A stretch of 64,000 nt of DNA from contig NZ_JASJOO010000002.1 of NCBI RefSeq assembly GCF_030070105.1, positions 930,001 through 994,000 of the forward strand, written 5' to 3'. Origin of the DNA: Bermanella sp. WJH001. Its GTDB lineage: Bacteria > Pseudomonadota > Gammaproteobacteria > Pseudomonadales > Oceanobacteraceae. Numbering within the stretch: the stretch's first letter is position 1; each line of letters opens with the position of its first letter. The notes below the pieces were generated by a model. That model did no database searches. It saw only the letters and a list, made by a program, of their open reading frames with translations, and was not told the DNA's origin. Below are positions 1 through 8,081 of this stretch, piece by piece. Position numbers and translations under genes: made by a program.

Positions 1-53
1 TAAGCATCGGCTGCTCTAAAAAAGGGGTGAAGACGGTTTTGCGTATCATCCAT
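1..53 (-). CDS. possible start of a gene leaving the left edge
   Basis: A minus-strand ATG at position 53 opens a frame of 17 codons that reads MDDTQNRLHPFFRAADA and runs off the window. There is only a weak ribosome-binding-like sequence upstream. Nothing in the short peptide identifies a family. It lies downstream of an hsdS remnant on the same strand, so it could be the first gene beyond the defence locus. Confidence 0.25.
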   Translation of the reverse strand, partial: MDDTQNRLHPFFRAADA

Positions 54-70
54 AATTTAAATCCGTAAAA

Positions 71-121
71 TTAATTGAGTGACTGTTCGGCCATGGCATC
101 GGCTAGATGAACCTTTGGATT
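71..121 (-). pseudogene. 3' remnant of an hsdS gene
   Basis: The minus strand from 121 to 71 encodes NPKVHLADAMAEQSLN followed by a stop, with a stop codon directly upstream in frame. The core HLADAMAEQ is identical to the C-terminus of the intact HsdS ending at 2498 (LHLADAMAEQAL). The DNA is also clearly related but diverged at third positions, so this is an old or foreign copy. It suggests that the GH3-like gene now at 261-2471 lies between an hsdS and the left-over tail of another hsdS, the footprint of a past recombination at the hsdS 3' end. Confidence 0.6.
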
Positions 122-260
122 TTAGACAGTAAATACTGAGCAATACACAGCAATAAGAACGGTCTAGCCAGAATATGGCTATCGCACCTGCATCTTAAAA
201 CAGAGGCAGCTCAATCAGCCGTTGATCAAGTCTTTATTTATGTCGAAATACCAATCTTTC

Positions 261-2471
261 TTATTGGACAAATGGCTTTAATCCTTCAACACCATCATTA
301 AAGGATGGAAAATCAACAAAAAGAAAACTAAGAAACAACAAAACACAAGAAACCAAGAAGGCCACAATAATGTAATTGTAAATCTTACCTCCCCGAAAAA
401 AAACAATATTAATCCCATGTATTACCTGATTAAAGTAATGATTACTTCTTTTATTTTCTGGTATCAAGGCGAAGCTTACATGAAGTAGTACAAACAAACC
501 TGACACTATAAAAAATACTGTCAGAATAAGCCTTACCATCTCTATCGGTCCACGCTCTCTCATTCTAATAGATTTAAGCTCTGATTTAAGATTTTTATTT
601 TCTTGGTTTAATTTCCTTTCTTTTTCCGTCGCAAAAAACTCGATAACTGACTCATTCGATGCATAATTAATAGGAACCAAACCACTAGTATCATGATAGG
701 ATTTATTATTAAGACTAACTGGAAGATAATCGATAACTTTTGGTTTATTACCGTATAGTATAAAATGCAAATCAACTCGGTAAGAGATAGGGTCTCTAGA
801 AAAGTTACCCAGTATAAACTTGGCTTTATTGATGACAGAATCTTTTAGGTAGCTAGGATTCTCATGCAAAAGTATCACTAGCTTTTCTAAAAGCTTAGGG
901 AAATAGATATTAATATGATCTACAGCATTAGCATCATCGATATTATCAACCGTAAAGTATACGAAGTCATTTTTCCTAAGTTCATCACGCAAGAAACTTC
1001 CGAATTCTTCTATGGAATGATAATTCGGCTTTGGGATTGTAGTATACCTTTCTCCTCTATTTTTAAATTCATCATATTGTGATAAAACTGACTTATCTGC
1101 AATCAACAAAAACCTATGATCATTTGATAGCTCTGTTAAGTTTGGTAATTTTTCATCCTTCAATGAAATAGCACCATTTTTATATGTAGAAGTAAAATAT
1201 TCATCAATATCATTAAACTTTGTATCAAGCAGTATCTGTTCAGCACGATGGTCAAATTCACTCACATCAATTCTCTGTTTGATCCGAGCTTCCTGTATAG
1301 TGAATATTCTTTTTAATGAACGTTTTAAATGCGCTTTGCTCTCTTTATTTTCTCTAACTCTTTTCGCTATGTAATTAATTGAATTAGCCAATTCCTTTCG
1401 ATTGAAATCAGATTCAGAGCCATAATGTGAGAATAATAATAGATTATGGCCCGACTGAAACGCTTCATAAGCGATATCAGCGTAAGATTTGTTATTCTTC
1501 TCTTGATATACTTTCACCGCCTCCATGTGAGACATGTCATCTGTAATATACAGGTTATGATTCGATATCCCTTTATTCTCTAACAGGTAGTCACTCATTT
1601 GATGCTTTGAAAATGTAAAAGGAAGATAGCTCGAATCTGATCCAATATTAAGATGTGATGTCATAATTCCATCTACTTTCTCAGATAACGCCTTAAACAC
1701 TTCCAGTTCCGACTTAATAAAATTACTAGAACCAACATGGGATGATGCTTGTGAATGAGGGTTAGAATCTATTGATGAATATGGTGGGAAATGCTTCGTA
1801 AATACTATTAAATTAGACTTCTTAATTCCATCAATGAACGCATTTGCATGACTGTAGACTATGTCGAAATTATCAGAATACGCACGTGTTCTAATCGTTG
1901 TATTGGGTTTACCTTGTTGTAAATTTAAATTTAGGTCTAATACGGGCCCTAATATTACATCAATACCCATCTGCTTTAGTTGATAACCGGATAAAAGACC
2001 TGCTGCATATGTAAAGTTTGCATCACCAGTACTAGCTAATGCCAAAGATGATGGCGGTGGTGATAATGGATATTTCACAGATGAAAAACGATAACTTTCG
2101 AAGTCAACCATTAACAAAGGCTGTGTTTTTAATGAGCTTCTTAAATTACTTACAGATTGATAGCCTATATCTTGAATAAGGCTTCTAATCTTTCTAAAAG
2201 CAGTTTGTCTGTCAAATTCCGTCAGTTCGCTAGCTGGTAGGTTATATTGGTTCAACATAATCCCACCAATTTGTAGCTCTTTTAAAAGAAATGAACATTC
2301 ATTGCACTTAGTGTAATTGTAAATATCGCCTGGATACCCAACTACGAATAGCTTAGCCACTGCTTTTTCTAAATTTTCATCTTGTAAATAATACTCCAAC
2401 TTCTCATCTACGCTTGCGAAAAGTAAGCTTGGTAGGAGTGAAAATAGCAAGATCATTATATTTTTATTCAT
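261..2471 (-). CDS. membrane-anchored GH3 (NagZ-like) family protein
   Basis: The 736-residue protein starts with a signal-peptide-like segment (residues 1-20). It continues with a glycoside hydrolase family 3 N-terminal-type barrel: MVDFES at 121-126, GPVLDLNLN at 175-183, TKHFPP at 225-230, D235/H239 in a D-S-N-P-H stretch, and the TDDMSHMEAV block at 310-319. In NagZ the equivalent blocks carry the substrate Lys-His pair, the Asp-His acid/base dyad and the nucleophile Asp, so catalysis is possible. The KHFPGHG loop is altered, however, and two residues are inserted between Asp and His. A middle domain is not recognised. A short coiled coil (about 610-640) precedes two C-terminal membrane helices (about 647-670 and 697-717). 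The gene starts 27 bp after the hsdS stop on the same strand, so it is probably co-transcribed with the RM operon. It is visibly AT-rich. A role in peptidoglycan sugar cleavage, or a defence function, is inference only. Confidence 0.7.
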   Translation of the reverse strand: MNKNIMILLFSLLPSLLFASVDEKLEYYLQDENLEKAVAKLFVVGYPGDIYNYTKCNECSFLLKELQIGGIMLNQYNLPASELTEFDRQTAFRKIRSLIQDIGYQSVSNLRSSLKTQPLLMVDFESYRFSSVKYPLSPPPSSLALASTGDANFTYAAGLLSGYQLKQMGIDVILGPVLDLNLNLQQGKPNTTIRTRAYSDNFDIVYSHANAFIDGIKKSNLIVFTKHFPPYSSIDSNPHSQASSHVGSSNFIKSELEVFKALSEKVDGIMTSHLNIGSDSSYLPFTFSKHQMSDYLLENKGISNHNLYITDDMSHMEAVKVYQEKNNKSYADIAYEAFQSGHNLLLFSHYGSESDFNRKELANSINYIAKRVRENKESKAHLKRSLKRIFTIQEARIKQRIDVSEFDHRAEQILLDTKFNDIDEYFTSTYKNGAISLKDEKLPNLTELSNDHRFLLIADKSVLSQYDEFKNRGERYTTIPKPNYHSIEEFGSFLRDELRKNDFVYFTVDNIDDANAVDHINIYFPKLLEKLVILLHENPSYLKDSVINKAKFILGNFSRDPISYRVDLHFILYGNKPKVIDYLPVSLNNKSYHDTSGLVPINYASNESVIEFFATEKERKLNQENKNLKSELKSIRMRERGPIEMVRLILTVFFIVSGLFVLLHVSFALIPENKRSNHYFNQVIHGINIVFFRGGKIYNYIIVAFLVSCVLLFLSFLFVDFPSFNDGVEGLKPFVQ

Positions 2472-2497
2472 TATTAATCCTTCTATTGATCCTGTTA

Positions 2498-4288
2498 CTA
2501 GAGCGCCTGCTCAGCCATAGCATCGGCCAGATGCAACTGGGTGGCTTGAGATTCACGGATGCGCTCTTTTAGGGTGTCGCATAGGGCCATGAGTTCGTCG
2601 ACTTTGGCTACGATTCTATTCTTTTCTTCTGCAGGAGGAACTGCAATAAGACAACCTCTAAGCTGTGTTTTATTTATGGAAGCCAAATTGGTTGTTTGCT
2701 TACTTGAACCAGCAAAATAATCACGAGAAAAAGGACAGTTAAGATATTTTTCTAACCATAACTCACTTTGCTCTTCTAAGAACTTTCTGGCTTTAAAAAC
2801 ATGATTTTGATGCCCTACATACGCAAGCTCATCTCGCCAAACTGCTGTACGTCCAACCTTATCCCAATCACCACCTTCGGTGATTAACAAGTCGCCATTC
2901 AATACTCGGTATTTATCTACCTCTTCGATTGGTATCTCAACTTCTTTAATTGGTTCCAAAACTAAATACGACCGCTGAACATTTGCAACACTAAGATAAG
3001 GAATAACTGTAGTTTCTCTATCTTTTAACTTTCTACCTTTAGTAATACCACTTTGTATATCAGCTACATCTTCAAACCTGACCATGCCCCAGCCCTTCGG
3101 CAGCTCAAACGGTTTTTCCTCATCCGTGATCTCTGGCAATGGTTTTTGCTTTTTAATTTTTTTGTCTTTGATCAGTTGTTCTTTTTCAGCGGCGATTTTT
3201 TCTAGCAGCACACTGGCGGGTTCGTCATTTTCATTTTGTGGAACGAGCTTACCCATGACGGCCAGTTGCAGGATGGTTTGTTTGAGTTGATCGATGCTGT
3301 GTTCTGTAACAAACAATACGTCGAAGTTTTCCCAAATCCTTTGCCATGTTTGTTGGAATGGGTCGCTGTTTGTTTTGTTTTTATGACTGCTTTCAGCGTC
3401 TTTTAAATCACCGGCTATATCACGGCTTACATCGCTGGCGTGGCCAGGGTAGGTTTGTGCAGCGTCGAGCAAGCTGTTTAGCAGGGTCTCCACTAGGGTT
3501 TGGTGTACAGTGAGGCTATCTTCGGTTTGTTGTTCCAGCTGATCGCATAGGGCCATGAGTTCGTCGACTTTGGCGACGATGCGGGGTTGTTCGGCTTCGG
3601 GGGGAAGGGGGAATAAATTATCAACAAGCCTACTATAATGCCGACCATAACCTCTATTTTCTATCGGTAGAGTCTTAGCAACTAAATGGAAATACTCTTC
3701 ATTTACACATACTGGACGTAGTATTTTTACACCGTCAGCACCTGCCACAAAATTGAAATCAATAAATTTCAGAGCTGATGTGTGATCGCCAAAGATTATT
3801 ACCGGTCCCGGCAACTGTATTTCTAGCTCAATACGATCTGTATATCCAGCAACGAATGACTGCCCCTGATCTACAACAGGCACTTTTCCTTCCGCTAAAA
3901 TATCACTAGTCTTTATTTTGTTTTTACTAACAGATATTGAATAAAATACATCATTTACTCTTTGCCACTCCCAAGATTTAGGCAGCTCAAACGGTTTTTC
4001 ATCATCACTTATTTCTGGCAATGGCTTTTGCGTTTTAATCTTGCCATCTTTGATCAGCTGCGCTTTTTCAGCGGCGATTTTTTCTAGCAGCACACTGGCT
4101 GGTTCATCATTTGGATTTTGCGGCACTAACAATCCGCGCACGGCTAATTCTAAAATCAGTTCGCGCAGTTTTTTGATGCCATGCAGTTCGATTTTTTTGC
4201 TGGAGCCACGGCCTTGGCTGCCGCGTTTTTTGATGGCGGCGGTCCAGATGTTTAGGTTGTCGGTGATGAGTTGTTGTGGGTTATTCAT
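2498..4288 (-). CDS. hsdS: type I restriction-modification specificity subunit (resident system)
   Basis: This is the DNA-recognition subunit of the resident type I system. ATG at 4288 (MNNPQQLITDN) is chosen; an in-frame upstream start adds only nine unlikely residues. The protein is about 596 residues with two target recognition domains. Each is preceded by a near-identical conserved region (LVPQN-NDEPASVLLEKIAAEK and a KPLPEI/KPFELPK block) and followed by RIVAKVDELMALCD. Each recognition domain should read one half of a bipartite target. The hsdM stop lies 223 bp upstream, an unusually wide gap filled with repeat-like DNA. The gene looks intact, but its methylase partner is disrupted. Confidence 0.93.
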   Translation of the reverse strand: MNNPQQLITDNLNIWTAAIKKRGSQGRGSSKKIELHGIKKLRELILELAVRGLLVPQNPNDEPASVLLEKIAAEKAQLIKDGKIKTQKPLPEISDDEKPFELPKSWEWQRVNDVFYSISVSKNKIKTSDILAEGKVPVVDQGQSFVAGYTDRIELEIQLPGPVIIFGDHTSALKFIDFNFVAGADGVKILRPVCVNEEYFHLVAKTLPIENRGYGRHYSRLVDNLFPLPPEAEQPRIVAKVDELMALCDQLEQQTEDSLTVHQTLVETLLNSLLDAAQTYPGHASDVSRDIAGDLKDAESSHKNKTNSDPFQQTWQRIWENFDVLFVTEHSIDQLKQTILQLAVMGKLVPQNENDEPASVLLEKIAAEKEQLIKDKKIKKQKPLPEITDEEKPFELPKGWGMVRFEDVADIQSGITKGRKLKDRETTVIPYLSVANVQRSYLVLEPIKEVEIPIEEVDKYRVLNGDLLITEGGDWDKVGRTAVWRDELAYVGHQNHVFKARKFLEEQSELWLEKYLNCPFSRDYFAGSSKQTTNLASINKTQLRGCLIAVPPAEEKNRIVAKVDELMALCDTLKERIRESQATQLHLADAMAEQAL

Positions 4289-4511
4289 ATTTATCGCGCG
4301 CGAGCGCCCTCCCACAAATTGGTTTCTGTCGTCACTTTACTCGCTTGCACACCAGAGCTCGCTGAGCATTTTATCGCGAGCATACCCAATGCACTTATCA
4401 TGCCCTTTGGGTGCGCTGAGCTCGCTCCTACAAGGAAGATTTTATTTACAGGTAATGGATACCCGCCTGCGCGGGTATGACGGTGTGTAACAGGGAAATT
4501 AAAAACCATAT
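4289..4511. repeat. repeat-containing spacer between hsdM and hsdS
   Basis: This 223-bp gap holds no convincing gene. It contains the palindromic motif ACCCGCCTGCGCGGGT in the context GGATACCCGC...GGGTATGACGG (about 4449-4482). The same motif recurs at about 31065-31088, between slyX and its convergent neighbour. A second repeat-like motif, GAGCTCGCTNNTACAA (about 4420-4435), resembles the 'CCTCCTACAA' segments of the array near 29.6-30.1 kb. These look like dispersed REP-type intergenic repeats that separated two genes normally found adjacent. Confidence 0.55.
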
Positions 4512-5504
4512 TTATTCCCCTGCTTTGTTGGTGAGTGCGGCGGCGAGAATGTTTTTTAGCTGGTCGCGCAGTTTGTTCATGTCGTCTTGCTGTTTGCTGT
4601 AATCCGCCAGCAATTGTTCTGGGTCGTGACTAATGACTTCGCCTACGTGGGGGTTTTTAATGTCTAGATTGTAGTTGCGGTCTATGATCTCTTGAATATC
4701 CACCTTCCACGCGTATTGGTTTTCTTGACGATTTTTGCGTTTGGTTTTTGCACTGATGCTTTTGCCCTCGCCCCACCAGTCGGTGCAGGCGTCGAAGTTT
4801 TCAAGCTTCATGGGCTTGGTTTTATTAAAGGCTTTTACATTCTCTGGTAGGGGTACTTCGTAGTACCAAACTTCTTTGGTGGGTGTGCCTTTTTCAAAAA
4901 ACAATATGTTAGTTTTGATGCTGGTGTAGGGGGCAAATACCGAGTTAGGTAACCGTACTAGGGTGTGCAGGTTGCACTCGTCTAGTAATAGCTTTTTGAT
5001 TTTGGTTTTTACACCTTCACCAAACAAGGTGCCGTCGGGTAATACGACCGCGGCGCGGCCCTTTTTCTTGAGTACCTCAATAATCAACTGCAAGAATAAA
5101 TCGGCGGTTTCGCGGGTTTGATATTCTGCTGGGAAGTTTTTTTCGATGCCGTCTTCTTCAGTGCCACCGAATGGTGGGTTGGATACGATGACGTCTACCA
5201 TGTCGTCGTCATCCCAACTGCTTAGGGGTTGATTTAGGGTGTTGCCGTGCTTGATGTTTTTAGGTACTTCGATGCCGTGCAATAACATGTTGGTGGTACA
5301 CAGTAGGTGCGGTAGTTGTTTTTTCTCGACGCCGCGCACGGAGTTTTGCAGCTTGGTGTAGTCATCGCTGGTTTTCACTTGGTCTTTTAATTCATCGACG
5401 GCGCAAGCTAAGAAACCACCTGTACCGCAGGCTGGGTCAAAGATGCTTTCGCCTAGCTTGGGGTTGATCATTTGAACAATGAAGCGGGTGACGGCACGTG
5501 GGGT
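4512..5504 (-). pseudogene. hsdM: C-terminal part of the resident hsdM, split by the mobile element
   Basis: The frame reads T-P-R-A-V-T-R-F-I-V-Q-M and then FDPACGTGG (SAM-binding motif I) and VSNPPFGG (the N/D-P-P-F catalytic motif of N6-adenine methylases), ending with a C-terminal coiled coil. About 330 residues are present and the N-terminal ~165 are missing. They lie at 25708-25214 and end in G-E-F-Y, exactly where this part resumes. Upstream of 5504 the frame runs into the element. The first internal ATG is at 5471. On its own the fragment lacks the HsdM N-terminal domain and should not form a working methylase. Precise excision of the element would restore a protein of about 495 residues. 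Confidence 0.93.
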
Positions 5505-5508
5505 AAAA

Positions 5509-5523
5509 ACAATGCCATCTTCA
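5509..5523 (+). repeat. left terminal inverted repeat of the element
   Basis: ACAATGCCATCTTCA. Its reverse complement matches 25199-25213 with a single C/T difference. It directly abuts the resumed hsdM sequence and is the probable core recombinase-binding site of the left end. Confidence 0.8.
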
Positions 5524-5533
5524 GTGTTTTGAA

Positions 5534-5640
5534 AAAGTGTTACATGGTGATTTGGCGGAGGCTCTGGGGGAGTAACACTTTCAGTAGTGTTTCGAGCCTA
5601 AATCTTAGAATCGCTGTCCGAAAAGATCCTAAAGTGTTAC
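5534..5640. promoter_or_regulatory. subterminal repeats at the left end (candidate recombinase arm sites)
   Basis: The octamer AGTGTTAC occurs at 5536-5543 and 5633-5640, and inverted as GTAACACT at 5572-5579. It is present again as GTAACACT near the right end (25152-25159). Two of the left copies are followed by related sequence containing TTTGGC or GCCAAAT. Clustered short repeats inside element ends are typical binding sites for integrases or accessory proteins. The function is inferred from position only. Confidence 0.5.
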
Positions 5641-5700
5641 GCCAAATGCGATCATGAAGACCGCAGAACTTAATCTGGACAGCAATGCTTTATTTGGTTG

Positions 5701-6084
5701 TTACTTCATATCACGCAAGCGGTTAAGAGCTTCAACATGCTCTTCAGCCAGTTGGTCGTACATCGAATAAACTTGTTGTATATGGGCAAGTAAAGAGGGG
5801 AAATCCGTTGATTTCTCTTTCTCAAGCTTTTGATTCTTTCTTTTAATTGACGATAATTTGGTTTTTAATTTTTCTAACTCCGCTATATCCCTATCCCGTT
5901 TCAGCTGCTCAGCTTGCTTTATTTGCTCGTCTTTAATTATGCACTTTAAATCTGGATAGCGGTTATAAATGATGGAATGGCTTAAACCTGCTCTATCAGC
6001 GACTGATTTAATGCTTACTTTTTTACTTTCGCTAACCAATTCAAATAGAGCCTCTATTAAAGATTTTCTGGTATTATCACTCAT
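5701..6084 (-). CDS. small HTH/coiled-coil recombination protein (TnpC/Srap-like position)
   Basis: The 127-residue protein has an N-terminal helix-turn-helix resembling TetR-type domains (VSIKSVADRAGLSHSIIYNRYP, about residues 23-44) and then a charged coiled coil (about 50-95). It is the last gene of the recombinase operon; its ATG overlaps the preceding stop by four bases. Tn554 has a small TnpC with a comparable place and make-up, and SEs have a small Srap protein after the second integrase. It probably binds the element ends or controls the direction of recombination. The name is not assigned because only order and architecture support it. Confidence 0.65.
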   Translation of the reverse strand: MSDNTRKSLIEALFELVSESKKVSIKSVADRAGLSHSIIYNRYPDLKCIIKDEQIKQAEQLKRDRDIAELEKLKTKLSSIKRKNQKLEKEKSTDFPSLLAHIQQVYSMYDQLAEEHVEALNRLRDMK

Positions 6085-8081
6085 GCGTGATCAACTCCTC
6101 TTAACGGCTCTAGTTGTTCAATAATAACCCTGGCAGCCTCTAGGTTACTGTTTAGAACCAAACTAAAAGAATCCAACCTTTCCCGGACCCCATCTGGAGC
6201 TGATTCAATCTTCTTGATTTTATCTTCGCAGTTCAGCTGAATTGTTTTCCAGTAAGTTAAGTGCCTAGGCGTTGCAATGTATCCGTCGCAATAAACACAA
6301 TGGCTCGGATCAGCTACATTCTTAACCTTACAATCCTTGGCTTTCGTACAATAGCCGTGGCCAACTCCTCGCAAATCGTTTGAATTATTCGATATAAATT
6401 CCACCAGTTGATTTGTATCCTTGAAATGTGGTTGAACATTTTTTTCAACTTGGCTTCCCAGCATTTCCTTAACTCGACTAGAGAACCGAGCGCCACCGTG
6501 CCCAGCAATATTTCCATCGAGTGAAGCCTCGACAATCTCATTCACCGTCAAGCTGGTAATATGCTCTGAAAAATCATCCGCTATATTTAGCAGTTCACCG
6601 ATAGACTCAAATCCACGCTGGGCATAGACGAGTGTCATATTTTGCCATAAGTGCTTGTACTGATATCTAATATCATCTAACTCACCTAAGCGGTTTGCGA
6701 TGATAAACCAGGCAAATGTGTGCCTGAACTGATGAGGTGTGAAGTTGAAGTAATCGCCTGCTTTGTATGGTTTATGACGATCGGAATTGTTAGGAGCAAT
6801 TGATTTGTAATTACAACCAAGGCGCTCAAGCTGCTCTATATCTGATGTATTGACAGGAATCTTAAAGAAATGACCAATATTGAAAGCAGCTGAATTTGGT
6901 CTCCTATTCAATCGATAGAATCTGCAGCCTGTAAGCGTATAGTTAACCGCGAAAAGATATTTATAATTGAGCCCTTGCTGCAATTCATTTAGATATTCAT
7001 CCGAGATTTCTGATGATAGATACTCAATAATGGCGGTAGCTTTTTCATAAACTACTTGATTCAGCGTGGACATGATCGTTAAGTATTTAGAAACAACCTC
7101 TCCGCACACCCACTCTACTTTCTGCGAACCATCAGTTGTTTTTGTTAGCTCAGATACCAGCGCGTAGTGAATCTCGCCATTCTCACTCTCTCTAGTGACT
7201 AAGCAATCATTTGCAAGAGCAAGAGCCTCTCCATCACGCATCCCTGTAAAGGCCAGTACCAATACATTTACTAAGCCTCTTATTCTACCAATCTTAGCTG
7301 CTACTGCTGAATCACCTGCGCCGCAGATGCTTCTGTACCGCCCATTTAGGATTTTGTAGTAACCTTTTTCAATTCTTCGTATCTCATCAGATTGAAGACG
7401 AATCCACTCATTGCGATGCTCGTCGAGACCCTCTAATTCAAGAATAACTTTTGAAATTAGTTTTTTTAGGATACCACTAGGGATGACAGGGTGCTTCTTC
7501 CCTCCGTTTAATTGATAAACTGCCACGATCGGCATGAGCTTATCCGAAATTAAATTAAATGATTCTTTACCTAGTAAGCCATAGCTTTTCAGCCAATTGA
7601 TAGCGGTGTTAATTGAAATACACAGGCGAGGCTTATCGTTAGCTCCAATGTAACTAATCGCTTCAGCGCAGTAATGTGATGCTTTTAAATTATTGAGCTG
7701 ATCGAGCTCAATCCAAGAATAAGTTTGTTTTACGCAAAGAAATCTGGCAATAATCATCAGACTTCTTGCCCCATTTATAATGGTACTCCATTTCAGCGGC
7801 GGCATACCTTCACCAATCCCTGACGTATACAGTGCCAATATCAATATCTTGAATTCATATTCAAACTCGGTACTGAGCCCATTGAACGATATACCAAGTT
7901 TTTCACTTATCGGCTTCCATGTGACATCAGAAAGCCTTACTTCCCGAGAATAACCGTTAATGTCAGAACCACTCCAGATGATTTCATCACATAAAGACAG
8001 CCAACGTTTTTCGCAATATGGCTTTAAATTGTATTCGCCACTACCACTAAGGCATTCGGAAAGTACGACAGAAATACTCAT
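6081..8081 (-). CDS. tyrosine recombinase, second integrase of the element (IntB-like)
   Basis: This is a 666-residue site-specific recombinase. The catalytic boxes are visible in order: R in FTGMRDGEA, K in SELTKTTDG, H-x-x-R in TPHQFRHTF, and the nucleophile region KHLWQNMTLVYAQ with its tyrosine. The region after the catalytic domain is Cys-rich (GYCTKAKDCK and CVYCDGY) and could bind zinc. Both ends of the gene overlap its neighbours by four bases, showing one operon. It is longer than phage integrases (about 350-400), as expected for the large integrases of Tn554-like and SE-type elements. All expected catalytic residues are present, so it should be active. Confidence 0.85.
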   Translation of the reverse strand: MSISVVLSECLSGSGEYNLKPYCEKRWLSLCDEIIWSGSDINGYSREVRLSDVTWKPISEKLGISFNGLSTEFEYEFKILILALYTSGIGEGMPPLKWSTIINGARSLMIIARFLCVKQTYSWIELDQLNNLKASHYCAEAISYIGANDKPRLCISINTAINWLKSYGLLGKESFNLISDKLMPIVAVYQLNGGKKHPVIPSGILKKLISKVILELEGLDEHRNEWIRLQSDEIRRIEKGYYKILNGRYRSICGAGDSAVAAKIGRIRGLVNVLVLAFTGMRDGEALALANDCLVTRESENGEIHYALVSELTKTTDGSQKVEWVCGEVVSKYLTIMSTLNQVVYEKATAIIEYLSSEISDEYLNELQQGLNYKYLFAVNYTLTGCRFYRLNRRPNSAAFNIGHFFKIPVNTSDIEQLERLGCNYKSIAPNNSDRHKPYKAGDYFNFTPHQFRHTFAWFIIANRLGELDDIRYQYKHLWQNMTLVYAQRGFESIGELLNIADDFSEHITSLTVNEIVEASLDGNIAGHGGARFSSRVKEMLGSQVEKNVQPHFKDTNQLVEFISNNSNDLRGVGHGYCTKAKDCKVKNVADPSHCVYCDGYIATPRHLTYWKTIQLNCEDKIKKIESAPDGVRERLDSFSLVLNSNLEAARVIIEQLEPLRGVDHA

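Noticed and set aside
4041-4509. Overlapping small frames on both strands between hsdS and hsdM
   Set aside because: They cover repeat-like DNA and the 5' end of hsdS. None has a recognisable product or a good ribosome site.
5472-5657. 61-residue plus-strand frame across the left junction
   Set aside because: It spans hsdM DNA, the terminal repeat and subterminal sites, and is explained by these.
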